DNA of 64,000 nucleotides from Telmatospirillum sp. (GCA_020248985.1 JADCGL010000017.1:240670-304669), one strand, 5' to 3'; positions 1 to 9,791 are shown, numbered from the stretch's first letter. A program made the numbers and translations. Notes: generated from the letters alone by a model not told the origin.

Positions 1-333
1 ATCGTTGAGCGCCGCACTCATGGTCAAGAGCGGGCGCGCGATGTGGATTTCGTCGTTGGCGAGCGCAAACACGAGATCGCGCGGCGCATCCGGATTGGCG
101 GCAAGCGACTCGGCCAAACGCTGCCGGATTTCGGTCTCGGTCTCGCGGATCAGATGGCGCACGATGTCGGCCGCGATCTGGAAGGCGCTGGGATCGAAAG
201 CGCTCGGCGCATCGGCCAGAATCTCGCCGAGCTGGTTGCCGATCTGCGCGCGCGCAGGCCCGGCCACCGGTCCCCGGTCGGCCTGGGCGACCTGCAGCAA
301 CGCTTCGATTTTGCTTTGGATGCTTTCCGCCAT
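1..333 (-). CDS. DUF2336 domain-containing protein (partial, N-terminal part)
   Basis: The reverse strand is open from an ATG at 333 down to base 1, giving 111 residues that start MAESIQSKIEALLQ and run off the window. Around residues 85-108 the sequence reads NPDAPRDLVFALANDEIHIA, which matches the conserved start of DUF2336, a helical-repeat domain found almost only in alphaproteobacteria. The opposite strand is also open, but only this frame gives family-like sequence. The domain has no established biochemical role; some members sit in motility or cell-cycle loci. The C-terminal part is outside the window. Confidence 0.8.
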   Translation of the reverse strand, partial: MAESIQSKIEALLQVAQADRGPVAGPARAQIGNQLGEILADAPSAFDPSAFQIAADIVRHLIRETETEIRQRLAESLAANPDAPRDLVFALANDEIHIARPLLTMSAALND

Positions 334-494
334 CGAGGGTCCACGTTATGCGACGCAACGAGTCTGCGGCAAGCGATAGCGCCCGGACCGCTTACCTTGA
401 ATCGCGGTTGCGAATAATTCTTACTTGCACAATTTGGCGACCCCCGTTATAACTCCGCCATTGCAACTCATTCGCAACGCATGGAGTGGATCGT

Positions 495-1559
495 ATGACT
501 GTTGTTTCGCGCCGCGCCCTCTTGGGCGGTCTTGGTCTCGGCGGCCTTGCAGCCGCAGCCGGCGGCTGGTCGCCGATCAACCCGGCCCGCGCACAGGCGG
601 CCGGCACCGTCAATCTCTACACCGCCCGCCACTACGATACGGACGAGGCGATCTACGCGAATTTCACGCGTGCCACGGGCATCCGCGTCAACCGCATCGA
701 AGCCGACGCCGACAAGCTGATCGAGCGCATGCGCGCCGAGGGCGCCAACAGCCCGGCCGACATTTTCATCGCAGTCGATGCGGGGCGCATCTGGCGCGCG
801 CACGAGGCGGGCCTTCTGCAGCCGCTGCGCTCGGCCGTGCTCGAGGCGGCCGTGCCTGCCAATCTGCGCGAACCGGCGGGCCATTGGTTCGGCCTGTCCA
901 AGCGCGTGCGCGTGATCGCCTACGACAAGGCGCGCGTGGCCCCCGCCGACATCGCGACCTACGCCTCGCTCGCCGATCCGAAATGGAAGGGCAAGCTCCT
1001 CGTGCGCTCGTCGACGCATGTCTACAACCAGTCGCTCGTGGGCGCGCTGATCGCCCACAACGGCGAAGCGGCAACCGAAGCCTGGGCCAAGGGCGTGGTC
1101 GCCAATCTCGCCCGGCCGCCGCGCGGCGGCGACACCGACCAGCTTCGCGGCATCGCAGCGGGCGAAGGCGAGATTGCGCTCGTGAACCACTACTACTACG
1201 CAAATCTCGTCGCCTCGGCGAAGCCCGAGGACCAAGCCCTGATCGCCAAGGTCGGCATCGTGTTCCCCGAGCAAGGGGCCAACATGCGCGGCGTGCACGC
1301 CAATATCGCGGGTGCGGGGATCGCACGCCATTCGCCGAACCGCGCCAATGCCGTGCGCTTCCTCGAATATCTCGCAAGTGCCGAAGCCCAGAGCATCTTC
1401 GCCGAAGGCAACAACGAGTATCCGGTCGTGCAGACCGCGCGCCTGTCGCCGGTCTTGAGCCGATTCGGCGAGTTCCGCGAAGACACGATCGACGCCGCCG
1501 TCTTCGCGCGCAACAACGAAGCCGCCCTCAAGCTCACCGACCGCGCGGGCTGGCGCTGA
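495..1559 (+). CDS. Iron(III)-type ABC transporter substrate-binding protein, Tat signal
   Basis: A 354-residue periplasmic binding protein of the FbpA/FutA (extracellular solute-binding family 1) type, expected to capture ferric iron for an ABC importer. The N-terminus carries a twin-arginine signal (SRRALLGGLGLGG) followed by an Ala-rich stretch ending AQA. The mature part begins VNLYTARHYDTDEAIY, the typical opening strand of ferric-binding proteins, and NHYYYANL near residue 235 supplies the tandem tyrosines that bind iron in this family. The ATG at 495 is chosen over GTG 486 because GGAG lies 8 nt upstream. No permease or ATPase gene is next to it, so its partner must lie elsewhere. It is followed 31 bp later by rlmJ on the same strand. 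Confidence 0.87.
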   Translation: MTVVSRRALLGGLGLGGLAAAAGGWSPINPARAQAAGTVNLYTARHYDTDEAIYANFTRATGIRVNRIEADADKLIERMRAEGANSPADIFIAVDAGRIWRAHEAGLLQPLRSAVLEAAVPANLREPAGHWFGLSKRVRVIAYDKARVAPADIATYASLADPKWKGKLLVRSSTHVYNQSLVGALIAHNGEAATEAWAKGVVANLARPPRGGDTDQLRGIAAGEGEIALVNHYYYANLVASAKPEDQALIAKVGIVFPEQGANMRGVHANIAGAGIARHSPNRANAVRFLEYLASAEAQSIFAEGNNEYPVVQTARLSPVLSRFGEFREDTIDAAVFARNNEAALKLTDRAGWR

Positions 1560-1590
1560 CCTATGGCGTGGCGGTAGTGTTGCGGGAGCA

Positions 1591-2424
1591 ATGAACTATC
1601 GCCACGCCTTCCACGCCGGAAACTTCGCCGATCTCGCCAAGCACGCCGCCCTCGGCCTGCTGGTGCGGCACCTCGCCGAGAAACCCAAAGGTTTTTGCGT
1701 GCTCGACACGCATGCGGGCCTCGGCGAATACGATCTTCTCGCCGATGCCGCATCGCGCACCGGCGAATGGCAGGGCGGCATTGGCCGCGTCTTCGGGGCG
1801 GGCGAACCGCCCGCTTCCCTCGCCCCCTATCTCGACGCCGTCAATGCCCTCAATTCGGACGGCGTGTTGCGCTGGTATCCGGGCAGTCCGCGTCTGATCA
1901 AATCGCTTCTGCGCCCGCAGGACCGCCTGATCGCGTGCGAACTGCACCCGCAGGACGCCGCGACGCTGCAGCGCACCTTCGCGCGCGAGCGCGGCGTGGA
2001 AATCCGCGCGCAGGACGGCTACCAAGCGCTCGCGAGCCTGTGGCCGCCGCGCGAGCGCCGCGGCCTTGCCCTGATCGATCCGCCATTCGAACGCACCGAC
2101 GAGTTTGCCGCCCTCGAAGAAGCGCTGCGCGGCGCCCATCGCCGCTTTGCGACCGGCACGCTCGCAGCGTGGTATCCGATCAAAGGCCGGGCGCCGGTCG
2201 ATGCGTTTTTGGCGGCGGTCGGCGACGGCCGCATCCGGCGCGTGAGCGTGGCCGAATTCATGCGCCAGCCGCCCGACGATCCGAAACGCTTCAACGGCAG
2301 CGGCCTCGTGATCGTGAACGCGCCCTGGCAGTTCGACGAGAAACTGCGGACGGCGTGGGAATGGTGCGCTGCCGCCCTCGAAATCGCGGGCGGCATTCGC
2401 ATCGAAACGCTGGTCGGCGAATGA
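1591..2424 (+). CDS. rlmJ: 23S rRNA (adenine(2030)-N6)-methyltransferase RlmJ
   Basis: A 277-residue SAM-dependent methyltransferase that modifies A2030 of 23S rRNA. The family signature MNYRHAFHAGNFADLAKHA is at the very N-terminus, a SAM-site LDTHAGLGEYDL occurs at residues 38-49, and the catalytic N6-adenine motif appears as DPPFE at 163-167. The length is normal for RlmJ. GGGAG lies about 6 nt upstream of the ATG. It is probably co-transcribed with the preceding binding protein and ends 4 bp before the convergent cold-shock gene. Confidence 0.93.
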   Translation: MNYRHAFHAGNFADLAKHAALGLLVRHLAEKPKGFCVLDTHAGLGEYDLLADAASRTGEWQGGIGRVFGAGEPPASLAPYLDAVNALNSDGVLRWYPGSPRLIKSLLRPQDRLIACELHPQDAATLQRTFARERGVEIRAQDGYQALASLWPPRERRGLALIDPPFERTDEFAALEEALRGAHRRFATGTLAAWYPIKGRAPVDAFLAAVGDGRIRRVSVAEFMRQPPDDPKRFNGSGLVIVNAPWQFDEKLRTAWEWCAAALEIAGGIRIETLVGE

Positions 2425-2428
2425 ATTT

Positions 2429-3088
2429 TTACGTGGGCGGCGCGCCGATCGGGCCGTTGAGTTCGACCGTGACCGCCTCGGGACCCTTGCGCGCCGTCAC
2501 AACCTTCATGCGCACCGGCTGGCCCGGCGAGAGGCTCTGAAGCCCGGCATTGCGCAGCACCGTGATGTGCACGAACACGTCCTTGCCGCCGCCATTGGGC
2601 TGCACGAAGCCGTAGCCTTTGAGGCCGGAGAACCACTTCACCACGCCGTCGAGCGATTCGGCGTTCGAGAGATCGACGGGTGCTTGGTAGCTCGACCGCT
2701 CGTTGCCGCCGCCGCCCCAACCGCCGCCGCCGCCGCCGCGATCGCCGCCGCGGTCGCGCTCGTAGCCGCCGCGATCATTGCCGCCGCCGCCCCAGCCGGT
2801 CGACGAATTGCTGCGCTCGGTATAGGCCGGGCGCGCGCGCGGTGCCGAAGGCTGCGCCGTCGACTGATCGACCTCGAGCACGCGCAGCACCTGGCGGCCC
2901 TTGGCGCTCGAGCCGACTTCGACCGTTACGCTTGCACCTTCGCCGATCGATTCGTAGCCGGCTTGTTTCAAGGCCGACAAATGCAGAAAAGCTTCGGCCG
3001 ATCCGTCGGCGGGCGTGACAAACCCGAATCCTTTGGCCGAATTGAACCACTTCACTGTGGCGCGCATCATCCCGTCACCGGCAGGCAT
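2429..3088 (-). CDS. Twin cold-shock-domain protein
   Basis: A 219-residue protein with two cold-shock (OB-fold) domains, at about residues 8-75 and 147-215. Both carry the RNP1 pattern (KGFGFV and KGYGFV) and RNP2-like strands (AEAFLHLSAL and KDVFVHITVL). They are joined by a linker of about 60 residues rich in Gly/Arg/Asn with GGGGNDRGG-type repeats, which should be disordered and RNA-binding. Twin-CSD proteins are common in alphaproteobacteria and act as RNA chaperones. The start at 3088 has GAGG upstream; a second possible start is at 3070. The gene is convergent with rlmJ. Confidence 0.88.
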   Translation of the reverse strand: MPAGDGMMRATVKWFNSAKGFGFVTPADGSAEAFLHLSALKQAGYESIGEGASVTVEVGSSAKGRQVLRVLEVDQSTAQPSAPRARPAYTERSNSSTGWGGGGNDRGGYERDRGGDRGGGGGGWGGGGNERSSYQAPVDLSNAESLDGVVKWFSGLKGYGFVQPNGGGKDVFVHITVLRNAGLQSLSPGQPVRMKVVTARKGPEAVTVELNGPIGAPPT

Positions 3089-3248
3089 CGTCCCGTCCTC
3101 GTCCTTCGCGTCGCAACGACGTTGGTTTGACTTCGAATTCGTTTCGGACGCCTTGCGCTGCCCCCGCGTTTTGCGTTTCGCAACACAAGACCTTCACAAA
3201 TATACCGCACCGCGCATCGACTCGCAAAGTCCGGAATGACCCCTGCGT

Positions 3249-4190
3249 TCAATGACGGGCGGTCTCGTAGACAAGCTCGGCCGCGGCGAGATCTTCGAGC
3301 GCCGTGCCGACCGATTTAAACAGCGTAATTTGGTTGTAAAACGAGCGCCCGGCCGCGCGCCCTTGCGCCAATTCGCCGAGGTCGCCGGCGATCTGGCTCT
3401 CCATCAGCGTGCCGTTGGCGATCGGCTGCACGATGTCGCCCGCCTCTTTGAGCGCCCCGCCGTAGGTATCGACATAGACGCGTGCGCGCGCGATCGTTTC
3501 ATCGTCGGCCTCGCGCATGCCCGGCGTAAAGCCGCCGACCAGATCGACATGCTGGCCCGGCCGCAGCCACGCCCCTTCGATCAACGGCGCTTGGCTCAAC
3601 GTGGCGCAGCTGATCGTGTCGGCCCAGGCCGCCGCTTCGGCAAGATTTGCGGCAGCACGCGCGCGCAGACGGCGGCCGTCGAAATTCGCCGCCAATGTCT
3701 GCGCTTTTTTGAAGTCGCGTCCCCACACGACCAATTCGCGGATCGGCCGTACCGAGGCGTGCGCCAGGATCAGATGCGGCGCCAAAGCCCCCGTGCCGAC
3801 CATCAGCAGTTTTTCCGAATCCTGGCGCGACAGATATTTGGCCGCCAAGGCGGATGCGGCGGCCGTGCGCTTCAAGGTCAGCATGCGCCCGTCGATCAGG
3901 GCCAAGGGTGCGCCGGTGCGCGCCGACAGCAGCAGATAGTTGCCCATGACCGACGGCAGCCCTGCCGTGCCGTTGGACGGAAACACGGTCACGATCTTGA
4001 TGCCGCAATAGCGGCCCGGCTGCCAGGCCGGCATCAGCAGCAGCGTTGCGTCGGCCGCCCCGGGCACGGGCAGCGTGTGATGGTGGCGCACCGGCACCTG
4101 CGCGCCGGTGCGAAACGCGCTGCGCAGCACCTCGATCAGCGGGCCGATCTCGAGGATGTTTTCGACTTCGCTTGCGCCGAACACACGCAT
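3249..4190 (-). CDS. Ornithine cyclodeaminase / mu-crystallin family NAD(P)-dependent oxidoreductase
   Basis: A 313-residue protein of the ornithine cyclodeaminase/mu-crystallin/alanine dehydrogenase superfamily. It has the substrate-side lysine region GIKIVTVFP near residue 65, the conserved ALIDGRMLTLKRTAAASALA segment, and a Rossmann motif GTGALAPHL. Members are amino-acid or imino-acid dehydrogenases or cyclodeaminases, and the exact substrate cannot be assigned. The start at 4190 fits the family N-terminus (MRVFGASEVE); an in-frame ATG at 4214, just after the lapA stop, is an alternative. It is the last gene of the aroA-cmk-rpsA-sppA-ihfB-lapA run, where many relatives carry trpF. Confidence 0.85.
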   Translation of the reverse strand: MRVFGASEVENILEIGPLIEVLRSAFRTGAQVPVRHHHTLPVPGAADATLLLMPAWQPGRYCGIKIVTVFPSNGTAGLPSVMGNYLLLSARTGAPLALIDGRMLTLKRTAAASALAAKYLSRQDSEKLLMVGTGALAPHLILAHASVRPIRELVVWGRDFKKAQTLAANFDGRRLRARAAANLAEAAAWADTISCATLSQAPLIEGAWLRPGQHVDLVGGFTPGMREADDETIARARVYVDTYGGALKEAGDIVQPIANGTLMESQIAGDLGELAQGRAAGRSFYNQITLFKSVGTALEDLAAAELVYETARH

Positions 4191-4227
4191 CGCACCGGGC
4201 GGGGCACTGCGCATCGCTCGGGCCGTC

Positions 4228-4584
4228 CTAGACCGGCGGCGTTGGGATGGGCAGCGGTGCCGGCGCCAAGGCGGATGGCGCGCTCGCAGACGGTGCCGCG
4301 GCAGCGGCCTTTGCCTTGAGTTCCGCCACTTCGCGGGCCAGCGCGTCGGCGCGGCGCGTGGCGGCACGCGCCCGGCTGCGCGCGCGGCCGCCGCCGAGCC
4401 ACGCAATGACAGCGCCAAGGGCAAAGCCGATATAGAGCGCCCCCACCAAGGCAACGAACAGCGGCATTTCGAGGGCGGGTCCGAGCGGCCAGAAATCGAC
4501 CGTCACGTCGCCGCGATTGCCGAGTGCGAACAGCCCGGCTGCGGCGGCCAGAACCCCTGCGAAAATCCAATAGAACAGCCGCAT
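4228..4584 (-). CDS. lapA: LapA family (lipopolysaccharide assembly protein A / DUF1049) membrane protein
   Basis: A small inner-membrane protein of 118 residues. Two hydrophobic segments (about residues 3-21 and 41-62) are separated by a short loop containing NRGDVTVDFWPL, the hallmark of the LapA/DUF1049 family. A charged, Ala/Arg-rich helix (RADALAREVAELKAKAAA) follows and then a Pro/Ala-rich tail. LapA helps coordinate LPS assembly and LpxC turnover in Escherichia coli. Its place directly after ihfB is typical. It ends 37 bp before the start chosen for the cyclodeaminase-like gene. Confidence 0.85.
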   Translation of the reverse strand: MRLFYWIFAGVLAAAAGLFALGNRGDVTVDFWPLGPALEMPLFVALVGALYIGFALGAVIAWLGGGRARSRARAATRRADALAREVAELKAKAAAAAPSASAPSALAPAPLPIPTPPV

Positions 4585-4595
4585 GGCCGCCGGCC

Positions 4596-4889
4596 TCAGC
4601 CGGACTTGCCGTCGGTATTGAGCTTCTCGCGCAGTTCCTTGCCCGTCTTGAAGAACGGGATGAATTTTTCGGTGACGTCGACCGACGTGCCCGTGCGCGG
4701 ATTGCGGCCGGTGCGCGCGCCGCGCCGCTTGACCGAAAATGCGCCGAAGCCGCGCAACTCCACGCGATGCCCGCGTGCAAGGGCGGCCGTGATTTCGTCG
4801 AACACGGTGGTGACGATGCGTTCGACGTCGCGCTGGTAGAGATGCGGATTGAGCTCGGCCAGCCGCAAGATCAGTTCCGACTTGGTCAT
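4596..4889 (-). CDS. ihfB: Integration host factor subunit beta
   Basis: A 97-residue DNA-bending protein that pairs with IHF-alpha. It opens [17 protein letters not shown], has the beta-arm region [17 protein letters not shown], and the minor-groove motif GRNPRTG at about residues 61-67, where the intercalating proline is expected. GGGGAG lies about 13 nt upstream of the ATG at 4889. It sits between sppA and lapA, the usual alphaproteobacterial order. IHF is a normal cofactor of tyrosine recombinases, so it may also serve the island integrase in this window; that is an inference. Confidence 0.95.
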   Translation of the reverse strand: MTKSELILRLAELNPHLYQRDVERIVTTVFDEITAALARGHRVELRGFGAFSVKRRGARTGRNPRTGTSVDVTEKFIPFFKTGKELREKLNTDGKSG

Positions 4890-4920
4890 TGCCCCGACAC
4901 TCCCCAGTGCGTTGATAATT

Positions 4921-5847
4921 TTACCGCAAACGCAGATCAGGGTGCCAGACCGCCACCAGCCCGTCAAGCCTAAGCCGTTCGGGCAGATAGGTTTTTCCGA
5001 ACATCGCCGAAACCGCGCTGCGCGCCAAGCCGCCCAGGAGCGGTTCGTCGCGCCAAACCCGGACTTCGCGCATCGGCAAATCGCCGTCCACACCCTTGGT
5101 GGCCAGCCAATCGCGCGCCTCGCCGATCCCGCCCAGCGCGTCGACCAGACCGTTGGCTTTGGCCTGGCGGCCGGTATAGACGCGCCCGTCGGCGAGCTTC
5201 AAGGCCGTCGGGCGGTCGAAATTGCGCCGCTCGGCCACCATGCCGACGAACATGTCGTACATGTCGTCGATCAGCAGGCGCGTGGCGGCCCGCCCCTCTT
5301 CGGTCAAGGCTTCGAACGGCGAGGGCACGGCCTTCAAGGGGGCGGATTTGATCGTCTCGGGCACCACGCCGAGCTTGGAAAGCAGGCCGGTCACGTCGGC
5401 CGTCTGCATCAAGACGCCGATCGAACCCGTGATGGTGCCCTCGCGCGCCACGATGTGGTCGGCCGCGATCGCCACCATGTAGCCGCCCGAGGCCGCAACC
5501 TCGCCCAGCACGGCCACGACCGGCTTGTCGGCGGCAATGGCGCGCACTGCGCGGAAGAAGCTTTCGCCGCCCACGACCGTGCCGCCCGGGCTATCGATGC
5601 GCAACACGAGCGCCTTCGCATTGCGCGAGGCCATCGCGTCTTCGAGCGCCTCGACCATTTCGGGATCGTCCATGATGACGCCCGACAGGCGCAGCTCGGC
5701 AATGTAAGGCTGGTAGCGGCGTGCGAGATCGCTGCCGCCGGCTGCAACCGCGATCATCGCTGCACCCACGACGATCGCCGCCCCGCGCCACCAGCTGCGC
5801 GAGCGCTTCAAGCGCCGCCGTTCGGCAATAAGTTCGCCCTCGTCCAT
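4921..5847 (-). CDS. sppA: Signal peptide peptidase SppA (single-domain, S49 family)
   Basis: A 308-residue membrane-anchored serine protease that degrades cleaved signal peptides. One N-terminal membrane anchor ([14 protein letters not shown], about residues 23-36) precedes the S49 core. The oxyanion strand IDSPGG is at residues 84-89, the nucleophile is Ser120 in [10 protein letters not shown], and the general-base lysine is Lys172 in [10 protein letters not shown]. The length matches the short Bacillus-type form. The ATG at 5847 is preferred; a GTG at 5871 would add 8 residues. It lies downstream of rpsA, separated by a terminator hairpin. Confidence 0.92.
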   Translation of the reverse strand: MDEGELIAERRRLKRSRSWWRGAAIVVGAAMIAVAAGGSDLARRYQPYIAELRLSGVIMDDPEMVEALEDAMASRNAKALVLRIDSPGGTVVGGESFFRAVRAIAADKPVVAVLGEVAASGGYMVAIAADHIVAREGTITGSIGVLMQTADVTGLLSKLGVVPETIKSAPLKAVPSPFEALTEEGRAATRLLIDDMYDMFVGMVAERRNFDRPTALKLADGRVYTGRQAKANGLVDALGGIGEARDWLATKGVDGDLPMREVRVWRDEPLLGGLARSAVSAMFGKTYLPERLRLDGLVAVWHPDLRLR

Positions 5848-5900
5848 GGCCCGCAATCTAGGGCGTTGCACACATCCTCACAAGCCCCCGCCCCCAAACG

Positions 5901-5932
5901 CAAAAGGGCGGAACCTTCGGGGTTCCGCCCTT
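5901..5932 (-). terminator. Rho-independent terminator after rpsA
   Basis: A perfect 12-bp inverted repeat (AAGGGCGGAACC at 5904-5915 and its complement at 5921-5932) with a 5-nt loop. On the minus strand it is followed by TTTT. It lies 35 bp after the rpsA stop, so it should end or attenuate rpsA transcription before sppA. Confidence 0.85.
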
Positions 5933-5967
5933 CCGCGTTTCCGTCTCGCTTGGCGCGAGATGAAAGA

Positions 5968-7710
5968 CTAGTCGCTTTCCTTCTCGGCCTTGCGCTTGAG
6001 GGCCGCACCCAGGATGTCGCCGAGCGAAGCGCCGGAGTCGGACGAGCCGAACTTCTCCATCGCTTCCTTGTCGTCCTCGATTTCGCGCGCCTTGATCGAG
6101 AGCTGGATCTTGCGGCTGGCGCGGTCGAGCTGGGTGATCTTCGCATCGACCTTTTCGCCGATCGCGTAGCGCTCGGGGCGCTGTTCGGCGCGGTCGCGCG
6201 ACAGGTCCGACTTGCGGATGAAGCCCGTGACGCCGTCGGCCAGCGTGAGTTCCACGCCGTTGTCCTGCACGGCCGAAACCGTGCCGGTGATGATGTCGCC
6301 CTTCTTGAAACCCTGGGCGGCCGATTCGAACGGATCGGAGGTGAGCTGCTTGATGCCGAGCGAAATGCGCTCTTTTTCGACGTCGACGTCGAGCACCTTC
6401 ACCTTCACCGTGTCGCCCTTCTTGTAGTCCTTGATGGCTTCTTCGCCGGACTTCTCCCAGTCGATGTCCGAGAGATGGACCATGCCGTCGATGTCGCCGA
6501 CCAGACCCACGAACAGACCGAACTCGGTGATGTTCTTGATCTCGCCTTCCATCTCGCTGCCGGCCGTGAACTTCGTCTTGAACACGTCCCAGGGATTGTC
6601 CATGCACTGCTTGAGGCCGAGCGAGATGCGGCGCTTGGCGCTGTCGACGTCGAGCACCATCACTTCGACTTCCTGCGAGGTCGAAACGATCTTGCCCGGA
6701 TGGACGTTCTTCTTTGTCCAGCTCATTTCCGAAACGTGCACGAGGCCTTCGATGCCGGCTTCCAGTTCCACGAACGCGCCGTAGTCGGTGATGTTCGTCA
6801 CGCGGCCGTTGAAGCGCGCATTGGCCGGATACTTAGCGGCCACGCCTTCCCACGGATCGGCTTCGAGCTGCTTCATGCCGAGCGAGATGCGCTGGGTTTC
6901 GGCGTTGAAGCGGATGACCTGCACCTTGACGTGCTGGCCGATCGTCAGCGCTTCCGACGGATGGTTGATGCGCTTCCAGGCGATGTCGGTCACGTGCAGA
7001 AGGCCGTCCACGCCGCCCAAATCGACGAACGCGCCGTAGTCGGTGATGTTCTTGACCACGCCTTCGAGGATCTGGCCTTCCTTCAGCGAAGCGACCAGTT
7101 CCGAACGCTGCTCGGCGCGCGTCTCTTCGAGGACCGCGCGGCGCGAGACGACGATGTTGCCGCGGCTGCGGTCCATCTTGAGGATCTGGAAGGGCTGCGG
7201 CGTGCCCATGAGCGGCGTGATGTCGCGCACGGGGCGGATATCGACCTGGCTGCCGGGCAGGAACGCAACCGCACCGCCGAGATCGACCGTGAAGCCGCCC
7301 TTGACGCGGCCGAAGATGATGCCGTTGACGCGGGCATTGTCCTTGAAGTTCTTGTCGAGCGCACCCCAGGCTTCTTCGCGCTTGGCCTTGTCGCGGCTGA
7401 GGGCGGCTTCGCCGTGCTTGTCTTCCATGCGTTCGACGAACACGTCGACCGTGTCGCCGGCCTTGAGCTCGGCGGGAGCACCGGCGGTGCCGAATTCCTT
7501 GAGCGCCACGCGGCCTTCGGCCTTGAGGCCCACGTCGATGATGGCGAAATCGCCTTCGATCGAAACGATGCGACCCTTGACGACGCGGCCGTCGAACGAG
7601 CCGCTTTCGCCGAGCGATTCCTGCAGCAGGGCCGCGAAGCTGTCGACGCCTGCGCCAGCGTTGCCCGATGCGGCCGTTTCGTGGCCGGTCAATTTGGATG
7701 CTTTAGCCAT
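5968..7710 (-). CDS. rpsA: 30S ribosomal protein S1
   Basis: A 580-residue S1 protein made of six S1/OB repeats. It begins with DGRVVKGRIVSIEGDFAIID; later repeats are recognised by NITDYGAFVDLGGVDGLLHV, NITDYGAFVELEAGIEGLVHV and NITEFGLFVGLVGDIDGMVHL. S1 binds mRNA and helps initiate translation on the small subunit. The last repeat is followed by a charged, acidic tail ending AEKESD. The position directly after cmk is nearly universal in proteobacteria. The length is typical for alphaproteobacteria. Confidence 0.97.
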   Translation of the reverse strand: MAKASKLTGHETAASGNAGAGVDSFAALLQESLGESGSFDGRVVKGRIVSIEGDFAIIDVGLKAEGRVALKEFGTAGAPAELKAGDTVDVFVERMEDKHGEAALSRDKAKREEAWGALDKNFKDNARVNGIIFGRVKGGFTVDLGGAVAFLPGSQVDIRPVRDITPLMGTPQPFQILKMDRSRGNIVVSRRAVLEETRAEQRSELVASLKEGQILEGVVKNITDYGAFVDLGGVDGLLHVTDIAWKRINHPSEALTIGQHVKVQVIRFNAETQRISLGMKQLEADPWEGVAAKYPANARFNGRVTNITDYGAFVELEAGIEGLVHVSEMSWTKKNVHPGKIVSTSQEVEVMVLDVDSAKRRISLGLKQCMDNPWDVFKTKFTAGSEMEGEIKNITEFGLFVGLVGDIDGMVHLSDIDWEKSGEEAIKDYKKGDTVKVKVLDVDVEKERISLGIKQLTSDPFESAAQGFKKGDIITGTVSAVQDNGVELTLADGVTGFIRKSDLSRDRAEQRPERYAIGEKVDAKITQLDRASRKIQLSIKAREIEDDKEAMEKFGSSDSGASLGDILGAALKRKAEKESD

Positions 7711-7809
7711 GTAAGCGAGGTTCCTTTGGGTCTTTCAGCGCCGGTCGTCCGTAAAGCGCGATGCTTTCGGCCGACGCCGGGGTCGGGGTTCGCGATCCAG
7801 GGACCATCC

Positions 7810-8421
7810 CTAGCCGCGTGTTTTTGCCGCGATGAGTGCCAGCGCTGCTTGGAAGGCGGCGGCGGCGTCCAGATCCGAGGTATCGAGCAGCTCGGCATCG
7901 TCGGCGGGTTTCATCGGTGCGGCAGCGCGTTCGCTGTCGCGTCGATCCCGCTCGGTCAAATCGGCGAAAACGCGCTCGTATATAGGGGTTTCGCCGCGCG
8001 CAAGCAACTCTTTGAATCGGCGCGTGGCGCGCGCTTGCGCACTCGCCGTCACGAAAATCTTCGCGACCTCCGGCCACGGGCATACGACCGTGCCCACGTC
8101 GCGCCCGTCGAGCACCGCCCCGCCCGGCTGGCGCGCGAAATTGCGCTGGAATTCCAGCAGGCTGGCGCGCACCGCCGGGATCGCCGAGACGACCGAGGCA
8201 TGTTTGCCGACGGCCTCGCTGCGCAGATCGGGGGCGGCAAGATCGGACGCCGCAAACTGTGCGGCGGCGATTTCGGGCGCGAGCTTCTCGCGCAGGGCTT
8301 TCGACGCAACCGCACGATAAAGCGAACCCGTATCGAGATGCGGCACACCGAAATGCGCGGCGAGCGCTTTGGCGAGCGTGCCCTTGCCGGCAGCGGCCGG
8401 GCCGTCGAGCGCGATGATCAA
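7810..8421 (-). CDS. cmk: (d)CMP kinase
   Basis: A 203-residue cytidylate kinase. The P-loop GPAAAGKGT is at residues 7-15, followed by [12 protein letters not shown], the family's second signature, then [10 protein letters not shown] and the lid region [12 protein letters not shown]. No ATG or GTG is available near the P-loop: translation most likely starts at TTG 8421, which overlaps the aroA stop in TTGA and points to translational coupling. The order aroA-cmk-rpsA is conserved. Confidence 0.92.
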   Translation of the reverse strand: MIIALDGPAAAGKGTLAKALAAHFGVPHLDTGSLYRAVASKALREKLAPEIAAAQFAASDLAAPDLRSEAVGKHASVVSAIPAVRASLLEFQRNFARQPGGAVLDGRDVGTVVCPWPEVAKIFVTASAQARATRRFKELLARGETPIYERVFADLTERDRRDSERAAAPMKPADDAELLDTSDLDAAAAFQAALALIAAKTRG

Positions 8422-9791
8422 GCGTGCCCCACCACGATGTCGCCGCCGAGTTCGGCCATGAGGGCGAGGAAATTCGGAAAGCTCGTGGCGATGGCGCCGA
8501 TATCGTCGATCGACACCGCTTGGCGGCTGGCAAGCCCCATCACGAGGAAGCTCATCGCGATGCGATGGTCGAGATGCGTGGCGATCGCTGGCGTGCCCGG
8601 CGCCATGCCGGGCGGGGCACCGTCGCAGCCTTCGACGATCAGATCGTCGCCGTCGATGCGCACCTCCACGCCGCACGCGGCAAGCCCGCGCGCCACGGCC
8701 GACAGCCGGTCGCTTTCCTTGACGCGCAATTCGCCAAGGCCGCGCATGATCGTGCGGCCGCGCGCAAACGAAGCCGCGACCGCCAGGATCGGATATTCGT
8801 CGATCATCGAAGGTGCGCGCGCCGCCGGCACGTCGACGCCGACGAGCGTGCCCGCGCGCACATGGATGTCGCCCACTTCTTCGCCGGCCGCTTCGCGACG
8901 GTCGCCGATGTCGAGCGTGGCGCCCATTTCGCGCAAAGTCTGGTAGAGGCCTGTGCGCCGCGCATTGAGGCCGACATTGCGCACGGTCAGTTCGGAGCCC
9001 GGCACGATCAAACCCGCCACGACCGGGAAGGCCGCCGACGAGGGGTCGCCCGGCACATGGATCGTGCAGCCGGAAAGCTCCGGCTGGCCCGTGAGCGCAA
9101 TGCGCGACACGCCGTTTTCTTCGCGCACATCGAGCGTGGCGCCGAAATGGCGCAGCATGCGCTCGCTATGGTCGCGCGTCGGTTCCTTCTCGACCACGAT
9201 CGTCTGGCCCGGTGCGGAGAGGCCCGCGAGCAGCACCGCACTTTTGACCTGGGCCGAGGGAACGGGCAGCGCGTATTCGATCGGGATGGGTGCGGCCGCG
9301 CCGATCACGGTCAACGGCAGCAGCACCTTGCCGTCGGCGGCCCCGCGCGCCACAAAGCGGGCTCCCATCTGCGTCAAAGGAGCGGTGATGCGGCCCATCG
9401 GGCGGCGGCGCAGCGAGGCGTCGCCCGTGAAGACCGAAACGAAATTGTGGCCCGCGACGAGCCCCATCAACAGGCGCGCCCCCGTGCCGGCATTGCCGAG
9501 ATCGAGAACGTCGGCGGGCTCGACGAGACCGCCCAGGCCACGGCCGCGCGCGCGCCAAATCCCCGTGGCGTCGTCTTTGGAAATCTCGGCCCCCATCTGG
9601 CGCATCGCGGCGGCCGTGCGCAGCACGTCTTCGCCCTCGAGCAGCCCGTGCACGACCGTTTCGCCAACCGCCAGCCCGCCCAGCATCAAAGCGCGGTGCG
9701 AGATCGATTTGTCGCCCGGAACCGCGATGGCACCCGACAAAGATGCCCCGCGGCGGGCAACGGCAGGGGTCGGCGGGGATGCGGCTGACAT
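8418..9791 (-). CDS. aroA: 3-phosphoshikimate 1-carboxyvinyltransferase (EPSP synthase)
   Basis: A 457-residue enzyme of the shikimate pathway that transfers enolpyruvate from PEP to shikimate-3-phosphate. It has the N-terminal [12 protein letters not shown] motif, [15 protein letters not shown], the substrate-binding [13 protein letters not shown], and [13 protein letters not shown] near the C-terminus. LNAGNAGTG-type residues are intact. The ATG at 9791 follows GAGG with 8-nt spacing; a TTG at 9797 would add two residues. It is divergent from the FYDLN-acid gene, with a 170-bp promoter region between them. Confidence 0.96.
   Translation of the reverse strand: MSAASPPTPAVARRGASLSGAIAVPGDKSISHRALMLGGLAVGETVVHGLLEGEDVLRTAAAMRQMGAEISKDDATGIWRARGRGLGGLVEPADVLDLGNAGTGARLLMGLVAGHNFVSVFTGDASLRRRPMGRITAPLTQMGARFVARGAADGKVLLPLTVIGAAAPIPIEYALPVPSAQVKSAVLLAGLSAPGQTIVVEKEPTRDHSERMLRHFGATLDVREENGVSRIALTGQPELSGCTIHVPGDPSSAAFPVVAGLIVPGSELTVRNVGLNARRTGLYQTLREMGATLDIGDRREAAGEEVGDIHVRAGTLVGVDVPAARAPSMIDEYPILAVAASFARGRTIMRGLGELRVKESDRLSAVARGLAACGVEVRIDGDDLIVEGCDGAPPGMAPGTPAIATHLDHRIAMSFLVMGLASRQAVSIDDIGAIATSFPNFLALMAELGGDIVVGHA

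Noticed and set aside
43..417. Open frames on the plus strand across the first 400 bases
   Set aside because: They are antisense to the DUF2336 gene, whose minus-strand translation has clear family sequence.
4849..8946. A 1365-codon open frame on the plus strand across ihfB, sppA, rpsA and cmk
   Set aside because: It is the antisense frame of clearly identified genes with strong codon bias; its translation is low-complexity, rich in Asp/Arg/Ala, and matches no family.
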